A stretch of 64,000 nucleotides of DNA. Source: Pelodictyon luteolum DSM 273 (GTDB lineage Bacteria; Bacteroidota; Chlorobiia; Chlorobiales; Chlorobiaceae). The notes beneath the pieces are model-generated. The model had not been told where the DNA came from, searched no databases, and worked only from the letters and a program-made list of their open reading frames with translations. A program made the translations under genes and the position numbers. The stretch spans positions 1,179,001-1,243,000 of the forward strand of contig NC_007512.1 of NCBI RefSeq assembly GCF_000012485.1. Reading direction: 5' to 3'. Every line of letters begins with the position of its first letter. Positions within the stretch are counted from its first letter, which is position 1. Below are positions 37,320 to 46,727 of this stretch, one piece after another.

Positions 37320-37991
37320 ATGCACCTTTCAGGAGATGAGATCATCATCTGGCAGCACGGGTTCGTGAAACTCAACCTTACGATCGCAACCACATGGGCC
37401 CTCATGCTGGTCCTTGTCGGGGGATCGGCGTTCGCATCACGCCGGCTGTCGAACGGGATGCACCGGCCACGCTGGCAGAACGTCCTGGAAATCATTGTCG
37501 GCATGGCCCGCCGCCAGATCGAGGAGGTGGGGCTCCGCCGCTCGATGCAGTACCTGCCGTACCTCGGAACGCTCTTCATCTTCATCGCGTTCAGCAACCT
37601 CTGCACCATCATTCCGGGCTATGAGCCTCCGACCGGGTCGCTGTCGACGACGGCAGCACTGGCCATGTCGGTCTTCGTCGCCGTCCCGCTTTTCGGTATT
37701 GCCGAAAGCGGCCTCGGGGGATACCTCTCCACCTACGTGAAGCCGACCCCCATCATGCTGCCCTTCAATATCATCAGCGAACTCTCACGCACGCTCGCGC
37801 TTGCCGTGAGGCTTTTCGGCAACATCATGAGCGGCAGCATGATCCTGGCCATCCTGCTGACCGTCACGCCGTTCGTCTTTCCGGTACTCATGAGCGTCCT
37901 CGGCCTCCTGACCGGCATGGTGCAGGCCTACATCTTCAGCATCCTTGCGACCGTCTACATTTCCGCGGCCACCAGGGCCCGGAAGGAGTGA
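37320..37991 (+). CDS. atpB: N-type ATPase a subunit
   Basis: A 223-residue membrane stator subunit. Family features: YLPYLGTLFIFIAFSNLCTI IPGYEPP, PLFGIAESGLGGYL and, most important, LALAVRLFGNIMSGSMILAI with the essential Arg of the ion half-channels, then MVQAYIFSILATVYIS. It forms the ion path with the c ring. It lies between atpR and atpE, as in other N-type operons. Confidence 0.95.
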   Translation: MHLSGDEIIIWQHGFVKLNLTIATTWALMLVLVGGSAFASRRLSNGMHRPRWQNVLEIIVGMARRQIEEVGLRRSMQYLPYLGTLFIFIAFSNLCTIIPGYEPPTGSLSTTAALAMSVFVAVPLFGIAESGLGGYLSTYVKPTPIMLPFNIISELSRTLALAVRLFGNIMSGSMILAILLTVTPFVFPVLMSVLGLLTGMVQAYIFSILATVYISAATRARKE

Positions 37992-38025
37992 TTTCCTTTA
38001 CCGCAACAAAACGGAGCACAGCCAT

Positions 38026-38307
38026 ATGGATATCCTTACCATCGTCGCCGCCGTCTCGATCTTCACCGCCGGCATCACCATCGCCGTCGGCTCGATCGGC
38101 CCCGCCCTCGGCGAAGGCCGGGCAGTGGCCAGCGCCCTCGAGGCGCTCGCCCAGCAGCCCGACGCTTCCTCGAGCATCACCCGCACGCTTTTCGTCGGCC
38201 TTGCCATGATCGAGTCGGTGGCCATCTACTGTTTCGTGACCTCCATGATCCTGATCTTCGCCAACCCCTTCTGGACCATGGCCCTGTCCAAAGCGGGAGG
38301 GCACTGA
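38026..38307 (+). CDS. atpE: N-type ATPase c subunit (rotor ring)
   Basis: ATG 38026 gives 93 residues; codons back to 37945 are not coding for this protein. Two helices are joined by the polar loop ALAQQPDASSS. The first helix has VGSIGPALGEGRAVASALEA with Glu30 at the place where Na+-type c subunits have Gln or Glu. The second has FVGLAMIESVAIYCFV with the essential Glu63, then Ser64 and Tyr68. The ESxxxY pattern and two carboxylates resemble Na+-binding rings, but at least one N-ATPase ring with similar residues has been reported as proton-specific, so ion choice is open. Confidence 0.94.
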   Translation: MDILTIVAAVSIFTAGITIAVGSIGPALGEGRAVASALEALAQQPDASSSITRTLFVGLAMIESVAIYCFVTSMILIFANPFWTMALSKAGGH

Positions 38308-38310
38308 TCG

Positions 38311-39105
38311 ATGCTCTTCGACTGGTTCACATTCTGGGCGCAGCTGCTGAACTTCCTCATCCTGGTCTGGCTGCTCAAACGCTTCCTCTACCGGCCCGTC
38401 CTGGAGGCCATCGACGAGCGGGAGAAGAAGATCTCGGGGGAACTCCGCGATGCCGATGAGGGCCGCAAACAGGCTGAGCAGGCAATCAGGGAGTGGCAAG
38501 AGAAAATGAGCCGGCTGGATGCTCAGGCCGCCGGCATGCTCGAAACGGCCCGGAAGGAGGCCGGGGAGGAGAAGAAGCGGCTGCAGGGCGAGGCGCGCCG
38601 CGAGTACGACGAGCTTCGCGGGCGGCTCCGTGAGTCCCTGCACGAGGAACAGGCCGCGCTCGGGAGGACGATCGCCGGCCGGATCCGCGCCGAAGTGTTC
38701 CGGGTCTCGGACTCCGTCTTGAACTCGCTCGCCGACAGCGGGCTCCAGGCGCAGATGGCCAGGGCGTTCTCTGGCCGACTCTCTGAAGGCGGCACGGAGG
38801 TGGAGGAGCTGCTGAAGTCGGGCGGCACGCCCCTCGTCCTGCGCAGCGGTTTCGAAATGGGGGAGGAGGAAAAGGAACTGGTGCGGAAGACTCTTGCCGA
38901 CCGGTTCGGTTACAAAGGGCGCCTGGACTTCATGACGGAGGAGTCGTACCGGGGCGGCATCGCTCTCGAGCAGGGAGGCCGAAGCATCGAGTGGAGCGTC
39001 AACTCCCGCCTTGAAGCGATCGACGAAGCATCCTCCGCCCTGCTCGACGGGCCGGATGACGAAATGAACGAGGAGGAAGGCCATGCAGGAAAAGACGCTG
39101 ACTGA
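38311..39105 (+). CDS. atpF: N-type ATPase b subunit with delta-like C-terminal domain
   Basis: A 264-residue peripheral-stalk protein, longer than ordinary b (about 160). N-terminal helix [20 protein letters not shown], then [19 protein letters not shown] and a long charged coiled coil (about 45-140). The last 100 residues ([20 protein letters not shown] ... [28 protein letters not shown]) resemble the C-terminal part of delta/OSCP. Operons of this type lack atpH, so this protein likely supplies the delta function. It overlaps atpA by 23 bp. Confidence 0.9.
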   Translation: MLFDWFTFWAQLLNFLILVWLLKRFLYRPVLEAIDEREKKISGELRDADEGRKQAEQAIREWQEKMSRLDAQAAGMLETARKEAGEEKKRLQGEARREYDELRGRLRESLHEEQAALGRTIAGRIRAEVFRVSDSVLNSLADSGLQAQMARAFSGRLSEGGTEVEELLKSGGTPLVLRSGFEMGEEEKELVRKTLADRFGYKGRLDFMTEESYRGGIALEQGGRSIEWSVNSRLEAIDEASSALLDGPDDEMNEEEGHAGKDAD

Positions 39106-40618
39106 GAGCATCGACGCCGCCCTCAGCTCGATTGGGGAAGCGAGCCGAACGACACAGCCCGAGATCGAACTCCGCGAGAACGGGGTGGTCACCACCGTGC
39201 TCAACGGTATCGCACTCATCCGGGGGCTGCCGGGAGTGGGCTATGAAGAGCTGGTGGAGATGTCGGGGGGTGTCTACGGAATCGCCTTCAATGTCGATCC
39301 TGACGAGGTGGGCGTCGTCCTGCTCGGCGAGTACGCGAAGCTGCAGGCCGGGGGCCGTGCCAGAAGGACCGGCAGGGTCATGGACGTTCCGGTCGGCGAC
39401 GGACTGCTCGGGAGGGTCGTCAACCCGCTCGGCCGCCCGCTTGACGCAGAGGGGGAACCCCGCTTCTCCGGCCGCCTGCCGATCGAACGCCCATCCCCGG
39501 GCATCATGGACCGCAATGCGGTATCGACGCCCCTGCAGACCGGACTGAAGGTGGTCGACGCGATCGTCCCCATCGGCCGGGGGCAGCGCGAACTCATTCT
39601 CGGCGACCGCCAGACCGGTAAGACCGCCATCGCCGTCGCCACGATCCTCAACCAGAAAGGGCGAAACGTCATCTGCATCTACTGCGCCATCGGCCAGCGG
39701 GCCTCCGCGGTAGCAAAGGTCCTCGCGCAGCTTCGGGAGCACGGGGCCATGGCCCATACCGTCGCCGTCGTCACCGAGGGCAACGACCCCTCCGGCCTCC
39801 AGTACATCGCCCCCTACGCTGCGACCAGCATCGGGGAATATTTCATGGAGCAGGGCCGCGACGTCCTCATCGTCTATGACGATCTCACCAACCATGCCCG
39901 GGCCTATCGGGAGCTTTCGCTCCTCCTCAAGCGCCCGCCCGGACGGGAGGCCTTTCCCGGCGACATCTTCTATGTCCACTCGCGCCTGCTCGAACGCTCC
40001 ACCCATCTTCGAAAGGAGCTGGGAGGGGGGAGCCTCACGGCGCTGCCGATCATCGAGACCGAAGCCCAGAACATCTCGGCCTACATCCCCACCAACCTGA
40101 TCTCCATCACCGACGGGCAGATCTATCTCTCCCCGACGCTCTTCGAGCTCGGCAACCTTCCCGCTGTCGACATCGGCAAATCCGTCTCGCGCGTAGGCGG
40201 CAAGGCCCAGCTTGCCGCCTACCGGAGCGTGACGGGCAGGCTCAAGCTCGCCTACGCACAGTTCGAGGAACTTGAGAACTTCGCACGGTTCGGAACGCGA
40301 CTCGACGAGGCGAGCCGGAAGGCCATCACCCACGGGGAGCGGATCCGGGAGTGCCTGAAGCAGGACGAACTCGACGTGCTCGGCGTCGAGGAGCAGATCC
40401 TCATTCTCCTCTCCCTGAGCGAAGGGCAGTTCGACCCGCTTGAGCTTTCGGAGGTATCCGGGGCGATGAAGCGGCTCTCGGCAGCCGCGCGCGAACTTCC
40501 CCGCGACCTTCTCGAACGGCTGCACAGCGACCGGCCTCTTTCCGACGAGGACCGCCGGCGCCTCCTGCAGACGGCCGAAGCGGCGTTGCAGAAGAAGAGG
40601 ACTGCGGGGCGGTTATGA
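39083..40618 (+). CDS. atpA: N-type ATPase alpha subunit
   Basis: A 511-residue nucleotide-binding subunit. Walker [21 protein letters not shown], then [20 protein letters not shown], Walker [21 protein letters not shown] and the signature [20 protein letters not shown]. Typical Gln in the RQTGKT P-loop marks it as the non-catalytic partner. It overlaps atpF (23 bp) and atpG (4 bp). Third codon positions are nearly all G or C, as throughout this operon. Confidence 0.96.
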   Translation: MQEKTLTESIDAALSSIGEASRTTQPEIELRENGVVTTVLNGIALIRGLPGVGYEELVEMSGGVYGIAFNVDPDEVGVVLLGEYAKLQAGGRARRTGRVMDVPVGDGLLGRVVNPLGRPLDAEGEPRFSGRLPIERPSPGIMDRNAVSTPLQTGLKVVDAIVPIGRGQRELILGDRQTGKTAIAVATILNQKGRNVICIYCAIGQRASAVAKVLAQLREHGAMAHTVAVVTEGNDPSGLQYIAPYAATSIGEYFMEQGRDVLIVYDDLTNHARAYRELSLLLKRPPGREAFPGDIFYVHSRLLERSTHLRKELGGGSLTALPIIETEAQNISAYIPTNLISITDGQIYLSPTLFELGNLPAVDIGKSVSRVGGKAQLAAYRSVTGRLKLAYAQFEELENFARFGTRLDEASRKAITHGERIRECLKQDELDVLGVEEQILILLSLSEGQFDPLELSEVSGAMKRLSAAARELPRDLLERLHSDRPLSDEDRRRLLQTAEAALQKKRTAGRL

Positions 40619-41526
40619 GCGAAACGATTGAGACACTCTCGAGGAAAATCGAGCGCGCCGGGATGCTCCGCTCCGTCGTCCGTACCATGAAGACCCTTGC
40701 GGCATCGAGCATCCGGCAGTACGAGGACGCCGTACGCTCCCTCGAGGACTATTACGATACGGTCGAGCTCGGACTTGCCGTGTCGCTTTCCCGCGAGCCG
40801 AAACGCGCCGTCGGCAGGCCGGGTCCGCTGAAGCGGGTCGCCATCGTGTTCGGTTCCGACCAGGGGCTCGTCGGGCAGTTCAACGATGTCCTCTCCACGA
40901 AGGTCGCCGGAGAGTACCAGGATGATGCTGCGGAGCCGACCATCCTGGCGGTGGGGGAGCGGGTGCATGCGCGCCTCAGTGAGGATGCCGCTCCTCCCGA
41001 AGAGCTCTATCTGGTCCCCAGCTCGGTTGGCGCCATCACCGGGCTGGTCTCGGCGTTGCTCGCGCGGACGGAAGCGATCCTGGAAGAACATCACGGCATC
41101 GAGGTGACGCTCTTTTTCAACAGCCCGGAGTCGGGCGAGCGCTACCGGCCGACACAAAGCCGCATCCTGCCGCTCGACGAAACCTGGAAGGAGCGCTTGC
41201 GCGACAGGCGGTGGCCTTCGCGGACGATCCCCCAGCTCATCGGCGAACCGCTCGACCTTCAGCGCTCCCTTCTCGGGGAGTACCTCTTCGTCTCACTCTT
41301 CAGGGCCTCGGCCGAATCGCTGGCGAGCGAGAACTCCAGCCGCCTTGCCGCCATGCAGCGTGCCGAAAAGAACATCGACGACATCCTCGACTCCCTCATG
41401 CACCGCTACCACCGCCGGCGCCAGTCGATGATCGATGAGGAGCTCTTCGATGTCGTCTCGGGCTTTACCGCGCTCGGCGGAGCGGAGAGGAAGGAAAAAA
41501 GAGGAAACGGAGGCGGAACTTATTGA
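40615..41526 (+). CDS. atpG: N-type ATPase gamma subunit
   Basis: A 303-residue central-stalk subunit. The N-terminal helix [20 protein letters not shown] resembles gamma proteins; [14 protein letters not shown] replaces the usual SDRGLCGAFN; the C-terminal helix has [20 protein letters not shown]. It ends the atpDCQRBEFAG order. No hairpin with a T-run follows, so read-through to korA is possible. Confidence 0.92.
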   Translation: MSETIETLSRKIERAGMLRSVVRTMKTLAASSIRQYEDAVRSLEDYYDTVELGLAVSLSREPKRAVGRPGPLKRVAIVFGSDQGLVGQFNDVLSTKVAGEYQDDAAEPTILAVGERVHARLSEDAAPPEELYLVPSSVGAITGLVSALLARTEAILEEHHGIEVTLFFNSPESGERYRPTQSRILPLDETWKERLRDRRWPSRTIPQLIGEPLDLQRSLLGEYLFVSLFRASAESLASENSSRLAAMQRAEKNIDDILDSLMHRYHRRRQSMIDEELFDVVSGFTALGGAERKEKRGNGGGTY

Positions 41527-41659
41527 GCCCGTTCTCCCATTACAACAGGTACTATGAACGGATAGGCCCCGAAAGGGCCGTCTCTGGCCGCCCCCATGCG
41601 GCAAAAGGAAGGAGGGTTTCGTGACCTCCGATTGAACCGAACCTACTTGGGGGCGAGCA
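41527..41659 (+). other. Spacer between atpG and korA with hairpins
   Basis: Two short stems are visible: ggccc/gggcc around the loop cgaaa... (41565-41579), and ggagg/cctcc near 41610-41630. Neither has a T-run. No good promoter is obvious. The spacer could serve as an mRNA leader for korA or as a processing site. Confidence 0.35.
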
Positions 41660-43363
41660 ATGCCGCAGGATGAACTCAGCGTCGTATTCGAAGGTGCAGC
41701 CGGCCAGGGGATAAAAGCCATGGCCGACATCCTTGCCGCAACCCTCAAGGACTGCGGCTACTTTGTATCCGTATCGCATGAGTACATGTCCAGGATACGC
41801 GGCGGCAGCAATACCGCCCAGATCCGCATCACCGACAAGCCCCGCACCGCCTACACCCGCCGAACCGACATCTACATCGGACTTTCTGCAGAGGCGCTCC
41901 GCCGATACCATGAACGCAGCGGTACCGGGAGCGTGGCGTATATCGAACACGACGCACCGAGCGACGGTGTGCCGGGAAAGATCGTTACGACGCCCTTCAG
42001 CGAGATGGCTGCCGAGTGCGGCAGCAACCGCTACCGCAACACCGTTGGGGGCGGCATCGTCCTCGGCATGCTCGCGCTTCCGCTGAAACCCTTCATCACC
42101 CACCTCGAAGCCGCCTTCGCACGAAGCGGGACCGATGCGATGAAAGGCAACGCGAGAGCCGCGGCGCTCGGGTACGGCTGGGGTGAAGCACACCAGGATG
42201 GCGGCATGCCGTTTTCTCCACCTGTCGACACCGACCTGGCCGTCGAACATCTCCTCCTCACCGGTACGCAGGCGCTCGGGATAGGCGCTGTCGCGGCAGG
42301 GTGCAACTTCCTCAGCTCTTATCCGATGTCGCCGGCGACCGGGCTCATGACCTTCCTGGCCGCCCATGCCGAGGCGTTCGGGATCGTTGTGGACCAGGCC
42401 GAGGACGAGATCGCTGCCCTCAACGCCTGCGTCGGCGCTTCCTTTGCGGGCGCCAGGGCTCTTGCCAGCACCTCCGGGGGAGGATTCGACCTCATGCAGG
42501 AGGGACTCAGTCTGGCAGCCATGACGGAGACGCCCGTCGTGATTCATGTCGCCCAGCGACCCGGCCCCGCTACCGGACTGCCGACCCGGACGGAACAGGG
42601 CGATCTCTCGCTCGTCCTCCACGGCGGCCACGGAGAGTTTCCGAGGATCGTTCTCGCCCCGGGATCGATCTCCGAGCTCGTCACCGCCATGCAGCAAGCC
42701 TTCAGCTCCAGCAGCCGCTACCAGGTACCGGTCATCATTCTCACCGACCAGCACCTGCTCGACCTCGCAACGACGATCCCACGTTCGGTGATCCGCCGCA
42801 TCGGCTCCTACCCGTCGATCATCCAGACCGCGTGCGGGTACCGCCGCTACGCCTTCACTGCCGACGGCATCAGCCCCAGGGGAGTGCCGGGCTACGGCGA
42901 GGGGATCGTGCGCGCCGATTCCGACGAGCACGACGAAAGCGGACTCATCACCGAAAGTTTCGAGATGCGGCGCCGGATGATGGAAAAGCGCCTCAAACGC
43001 CGGACCGCGATGGCCAAGGCGGCACTGCCGCCGAGCGCGTTCGGCGATCCCGAATCCGCCCATACCCTGTTCCTCGCCTGGGGATCGACAAGGAGCCTTC
43101 TTGAGGAGGCGCTCGAAAAAACCGGTGGAGAGGGATGTGCCGGGCTCCATTTCAGCCAGGTCTATCCGCTCCCGCCGGATGTCTACCGCCTGCTGCAGGG
43201 CCGGAGACTGGCGGTCATCGAAAACAATGCAACCGGACAGTTCGCCGATCTTCTGACCCGGGAGGCGGGCGTCGTGGTCTCGCACCGCATCCTGAAGTCG
43301 AGCGGCGAACCGTTCGCCGTGGAGGATATCTGCGAAGCACTAAGGGAGATCAGCAATGCATGA
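41660..43363 (+). CDS. korA: 2-oxoacid:ferredoxin oxidoreductase alpha subunit (gamma-alpha fusion)
   Basis: A 567-residue protein with the gamma domain first (about 1-190: LSVVFEGAAGQGIKAMADIL, SRIRGGSNTAQIRI) and then the alpha pyrimidine/CoA domains (about 200-567: GTQALGIGAVAAGCNFLSSY, YPMSPATGLM, GGFDLMQEGLSLAAMTETPV, FHFSQVYPLPPDVY-like end). With KorB it makes or uses 2-oxoacids with ferredoxin; in green sulfur bacteria the family fixes CO2 onto succinyl-CoA in the reductive TCA cycle. Whether this copy uses 2-oxoglutarate or a branched-chain acid cannot be told. It overlaps korB by 8 bp. Confidence 0.9.
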   Translation: MPQDELSVVFEGAAGQGIKAMADILAATLKDCGYFVSVSHEYMSRIRGGSNTAQIRITDKPRTAYTRRTDIYIGLSAEALRRYHERSGTGSVAYIEHDAPSDGVPGKIVTTPFSEMAAECGSNRYRNTVGGGIVLGMLALPLKPFITHLEAAFARSGTDAMKGNARAAALGYGWGEAHQDGGMPFSPPVDTDLAVEHLLLTGTQALGIGAVAAGCNFLSSYPMSPATGLMTFLAAHAEAFGIVVDQAEDEIAALNACVGASFAGARALASTSGGGFDLMQEGLSLAAMTETPVVIHVAQRPGPATGLPTRTEQGDLSLVLHGGHGEFPRIVLAPGSISELVTAMQQAFSSSSRYQVPVIILTDQHLLDLATTIPRSVIRRIGSYPSIIQTACGYRRYAFTADGISPRGVPGYGEGIVRADSDEHDESGLITESFEMRRRMMEKRLKRRTAMAKAALPPSAFGDPESAHTLFLAWGSTRSLLEEALEKTGGEGCAGLHFSQVYPLPPDVYRLLQGRRLAVIENNATGQFADLLTREAGVVVSHRILKSSGEPFAVEDICEALREISNA

Positions 43364-44219
43364 CTCGCTCGACTCGTTCGACATGCCGGAGACGACGGAC
43401 GTCGCCTGGTGCCCCGGCTGCGGCAACTTCAAGCTGCTCAGCGCCATGAAGCGTGCCCTTACCGACCTCGACATCGACCGGACGCGGCTCGTCATGGTTT
43501 CCGGCATCGGCCAGGCGGGAAAGGCGCCGCAGTACCTCAATACCAACATGTTCAACGGCCTGCACGGCCGGGCACTGCCCGCGGCGCTCGGCATCCGCCT
43601 GGCCAACCCCGAGCTCACCGTGGTCGTGGAGTCCGGGGACGGGGACATCTACGGCGAGGGCGGAAACCACTTTCTGCATACCATCAGGCGCAACCCCGAT
43701 ATCACCGTGATCGTGCACGACAACATGGTCTACGGGCTCACCAAAGGGCAGGGATCTCCGACCTCGTGCCGCGGCATGGTTACGCCCGTGCAGGTAAGAG
43801 GGGTCGTCATGGAGCCCTTCAACCCGGCGGCCGTCGCCATCGCCATGAACGCCCCTTTCGTCGCACGCGCCTATGCAGGAAACGAGGACGAGACGGCCTC
43901 GATCATCATGGAGGCCATCCGTTTCAGGGGCACGGCCCTGGTCGACGTCCTGCAGCCCTGCGTGGTCTTCAACAGCATGAACACCTACGCCTGGTTCGGC
44001 GAGCATACCAGACATGTTCCGGAGGAGCATGACCCCGGTGACCGGACGGCCGCATTCGCGCTTGCGACTGCCGAAGGGCCGATCCCGCTCGGCATCCTCT
44101 ACCGGAAGGAGGGGAGGGAGACCTACGAGGAGCTCGCCTGTTGCGGCAGAACGCCGCTCCACCTTCGCAAGGCACCCGACGAAGCGGAGTTCCAGAACAT
44201 GCTCGACCTTTACCGGTGA
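43356..44219 (+). CDS. korB: 2-oxoacid:ferredoxin oxidoreductase beta subunit
   Basis: A 287-residue thiamine-diphosphate subunit. VAWCPGCGNFKLLSAMKRAL carries two of the Cys ligands for a 4Fe-4S cluster, and LQPCVVFNSMNTYAWFG probably another. The TPP/Mg motif is VESGDGDIYGEGGNHFLHTI with a later VIVHDNMVYGLTKGQGSPTS. There is no separate ferredoxin-like delta subunit, as usual for two-subunit KGOR. The stop overlaps the GTG start of the phosphotransacylase gene, which links the two products in translation. Confidence 0.93.
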   Translation: MHDSLDSFDMPETTDVAWCPGCGNFKLLSAMKRALTDLDIDRTRLVMVSGIGQAGKAPQYLNTNMFNGLHGRALPAALGIRLANPELTVVVESGDGDIYGEGGNHFLHTIRRNPDITVIVHDNMVYGLTKGQGSPTSCRGMVTPVQVRGVVMEPFNPAAVAIAMNAPFVARAYAGNEDETASIIMEAIRFRGTALVDVLQPCVVFNSMNTYAWFGEHTRHVPEEHDPGDRTAAFALATAEGPIPLGILYRKEGRETYEELACCGRTPLHLRKAPDEAEFQNMLDLYR

Positions 44220-45202
44220 AGGGCCGCAGGCAGGCATTCCCCGGAGACGAGCCGGCAGACGTCCAGATCCATCTCCACCGGCGCTACCACAGCGTGATGG
44301 AGTCGTGCAGGGATCTGCAGCCGCTCGTGACGGCAGTCGTCCACCCTGTAGACCGGGCTGCGCTGGAAGCCGCACGCGACGCCGCCGATGAAGGACTGAT
44401 CACGCCGGTGCTCGTCGGCCCCCGGGGGAGGATCAGGGGGGCGGCCGAAGCCTGCGGAATCGACATATCGCAGTGGCGCATGGTAGACGCCCGCCACAGC
44501 CACGAAGCCGCCGACCTGGCCGTAAAACTCGCCGCGGCCCGGGAGGCCGGTGCCATCATGAAGGGATCGCTGCATACTGACGAGCTGCTGCAGCCGATCG
44601 TCGCCCGCTCTTCTCCGCTGCGCACCGAGCGGCGGCTTTCGCATGCCTACGCGATGGACACGGCCGGTTACCATAAGTGGCTGCTCGTCACCGACGCCGT
44701 CGTCAACATCGCCCCGGACCTCGAGGCGAAGGCGGATATCGTGCGCAACGCTGTCGATCTCTGGAGGGCCTTCAGCGGAAGCCGCGAACCGGCGAAGGTC
44801 GCCGTACTCGCGGCCATCGAATTCGTCAACCCGAGGATGGCGGCGACCATCGACGCCGCTGCGCTCTGCAAGATGGCCGACCGCGGACAGATCCAAGGCT
44901 GCATCATCGACGGCCCGCTTGCGTTCGACAACGCCGTCAGCCGCGAGGCGGCAGAGCAGAAAGGGATCGTCTCCCCGGTCGCAGGGGATCCCGATATCCT
45001 TCTCGTGCCGGACATCGAGGCCGGAAACATCCTCGCCAAGCAGCTCACCTTCATCGACCGTGCCGATGCCGGCGGTCTCGTCATGGGAGGCGTGGTGCCC
45101 GTCATGCTCGCAAGCCGGGCCGACAGCCTCCGCACGCGCCTGCTCTCTTGCGCGCTCGGCGTCCTTGCCGCCAGGGAGGCCGAAGGGCGGAGAGGGGAGT
45201 AG
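44216..45202 (+). CDS. Phosphate acetyl/butyryltransferase family enzyme
   Basis: GTG 44216 overlaps the korB stop as GTGA, giving 328 residues (the frame is open to 44141). The PTA/PTB fold is clear: PLVTAVVHPVDRAALEAARD, IMKGSLHTDELLQPIVA, RLSHAYAMDTAGYHKWLLVT DAVVNIAPDLE, and VPDIEAGNILAKQLTFIDRA then GGLVMGGVVPVML. It moves an acyl group between CoA and phosphate. The link to korAB suggests that acyl-CoA made or used by the oxidoreductase is joined to an acyl-phosphate pool. Acetate kinase is not adjacent. The acyl chain preference is unknown. Confidence 0.87.
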   Translation: MKGRRQAFPGDEPADVQIHLHRRYHSVMESCRDLQPLVTAVVHPVDRAALEAARDAADEGLITPVLVGPRGRIRGAAEACGIDISQWRMVDARHSHEAADLAVKLAAAREAGAIMKGSLHTDELLQPIVARSSPLRTERRLSHAYAMDTAGYHKWLLVTDAVVNIAPDLEAKADIVRNAVDLWRAFSGSREPAKVAVLAAIEFVNPRMAATIDAAALCKMADRGQIQGCIIDGPLAFDNAVSREAAEQKGIVSPVAGDPDILLVPDIEAGNILAKQLTFIDRADAGGLVMGGVVPVMLASRADSLRTRLLSCALGVLAAREAEGRRGE

Positions 45203-45217
45203 GGGAAGCAGCCCGGC

Positions 45218-46132
45218 TCAGTGCTTCTCAGCGAGCGGCTCGCCCCTTCGGGCATACTCCTCGGCAAACTCCGCACCGAAGGCTTCGAGAGTGATTTTGC
45301 CATGGGCGGCAGGGGGGTGCTGCAGATAATCCTCGAGCATGCGGCCCAGTCGAAGGCAGCGTCCCATCTCAACAGTGTTGTCGGCGATTTCGGGGGGAAA
45401 ACCACGCTCGAGCATGCCGGCGTACAGCTCGTCGTCGGCCATGTCGACCCACCGAAGGCCGGGCATCATGACGGCGGCGCCGAGCGTACGGGCGATCGAT
45501 TGGGTATCGAGACGCTCTCCGTCGATGTAGCGGATGCTCTTGAGGGTGAACTGCAAATCCTTCAGCTCCATGGAAGCCATGTTGGCGACGTCGTCGGGAT
45601 GGACGAGCGGAATGGACGCGTCCCTGCCGTAGTTGGCGGCGATGATCCCCATACTGCGGATGGTGTCGATGTCCCGGAGGAAGTTGGTGTGGAAGAACCC
45701 GGCCCTGAGATGGCGGACATGCACGCCTGAAAGGCTGTTGAGCGCCTCTTCGACATAGTGCAGCGCACCTGCCGGGCCGCATCCTTCACGGAGATGGGCG
45801 CCGATGCTGCTGAGGTTGACCACGTATTTCACGCCGGCCCTTGTGATGGCATTGGCGTAGTTGTCGCCGACGTGCGCGATGTAGTTCTTCCAGTTGTCGG
45901 TCTGCATGTCGGGTGGCACGAGCGTGAAGAGGGCGTCGACGCCATGGCAGGCAGAGGAGAGGAACTCGAGGTCGAGGAGGCTGCCGACGGCTGCTTTTGC
46001 CCCAAGGGCCTCGATGGCGGCCCTCTTTTCAGCCCGGCGGGTGACGACGGTGACGCTGTGGCCGGTACGGACGAGTTTTGCTGCGAGCGGCCTCGACACA
46101 TGGCCGAGGGATCCGGTGATGAGGTAGTTCAT
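45218..46132 (-). CDS. NmrA-like NAD(P)-binding protein (atypical SDR)
   Basis: ATG 46132 starts MNYLITGSLGHVSRPLAAKL, giving 304 residues; upstream codons to 46237 are unlikely. The Rossmann motif is altered to GSLGHVS from GxxGxxG. VVTRRAEKRAAIEALGAKAA and VVNLSSIGAH follow the NmrA/quinone-reductase-2-like pattern. Function may be an NAD(P)H-dependent reductase or a redox-sensing protein; the substrate is unknown. It converges on the phosphotransacylase gene with 15 bp between the ends. Confidence 0.82.
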   Translation of the reverse strand: MNYLITGSLGHVSRPLAAKLVRTGHSVTVVTRRAEKRAAIEALGAKAAVGSLLDLEFLSSACHGVDALFTLVPPDMQTDNWKNYIAHVGDNYANAITRAGVKYVVNLSSIGAHLREGCGPAGALHYVEEALNSLSGVHVRHLRAGFFHTNFLRDIDTIRSMGIIAANYGRDASIPLVHPDDVANMASMELKDLQFTLKSIRYIDGERLDTQSIARTLGAAVMMPGLRWVDMADDELYAGMLERGFPPEIADNTVEMGRCLRLGRMLEDYLQHPPAAHGKITLEAFGAEFAEEYARRGEPLAEKH

Positions 46133-46317
46133 GGGTTGTTCATGATTACGTTCCTGGAATACGCTAGAACCGATCATGAGGGATGGTGGGGCGAGGGGCA
46201 CCGGGCTGCGGAGGATCGCCGCCCGGAGTACAACCAATCAAACGGCAGCGTGGGGTTAATCAATCCCTGCCGGGATCGATTTTCTTGGTAATAATTAAAC
46301 ATAAAAAGGAGGCCGTT

Positions 46318-46500
46318 ATGCGCGCATCAGTAACAAAAATCGGCAACTCAACAGGAGTGATCCTTCCAAAGGTTGTCGCAGAACGCCTTAAAATCAAGCT
46401 GGGCGACATGCTGATTCTGACGGAAACGCCCGAAGGCTATGCGATAACGCCATAAGACCCGGAATTCGCCGAACAGATGGAGGCTTTTCAGGCTGGCTGA
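46318..46500 (+). pseudogene. AbrB/MazE-type antitoxin cut by a stop codon
   Basis: A strong site (aaggagg, 46306-46312) precedes ATG 46318. The protein reads MRASVTKIGNSTGVILPKVV then AERLKIKLGDMLILTETPEGYAITP, a SpoVT/AbrB swapped-hairpin domain. TAA at 46453-46455 follows directly. In the same frame DPEFAEQMEAFQAG continues to a TGA at 46498, which is the usual tail of this family, where a Tyr codon stands in place of the TAA. The DNA-binding domain is whole, but the toxin-binding tail is lost, and no toxin gene was found after it. Confidence 0.75.
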
Positions 46501-46697
46501 AAATGAATTCGGTTCTTCGACCATGACCGATGAGAGCCCGGCATCGCAGGCTACCATTTACGGGGGGAGATGATTGCCTCGGCGGCAGAGGCTCATTTCG
46601 CTTTATCCATATTTGTTGTATAATATAAATTATGTAAAGCTGGATAATGGGCCAAGTGATTCTGGTGGTACTTCAACCATGAATCATATAAATTGTA

Positions 46698-46709
46698 TTG
46701 CAATTGCAA
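46698..46709. promoter_or_regulatory. 12-bp palindrome and -10 box before the ParDE-like pair
   Basis: ttgcaattgcaa is a perfect palindrome 18 bp before the antitoxin ATG 46728. A TATAAT box stands at 46619-46624 upstream, with a weak -35 region. The palindrome is a candidate operator for autoregulation. The remaining 46501-46697 is AT-rich with no gene recognised. Confidence 0.5.
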
Positions 46710-46727
46710 CGCAAAACACGTAACACC

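Noticed and set aside
37936-39219. 427-codon open frame on the minus strand
   Set aside because: Covers atpE and atpF in antisense; biased composition with no motif.
38999-40525. 508-codon open frame on the minus strand
   Set aside because: Antisense to atpA; no recognisable domain and a composition typical of shadow frames.
41552-43285. 577-codon open frame on the minus strand
   Set aside because: Antisense to korA; no domain motif, and the plus strand has clear KorA signatures.
46501-46697. Doc-type toxin after the AbrB remnant
   Set aside because: No frame gives a Fic/Doc motif; only short broken frames are present.
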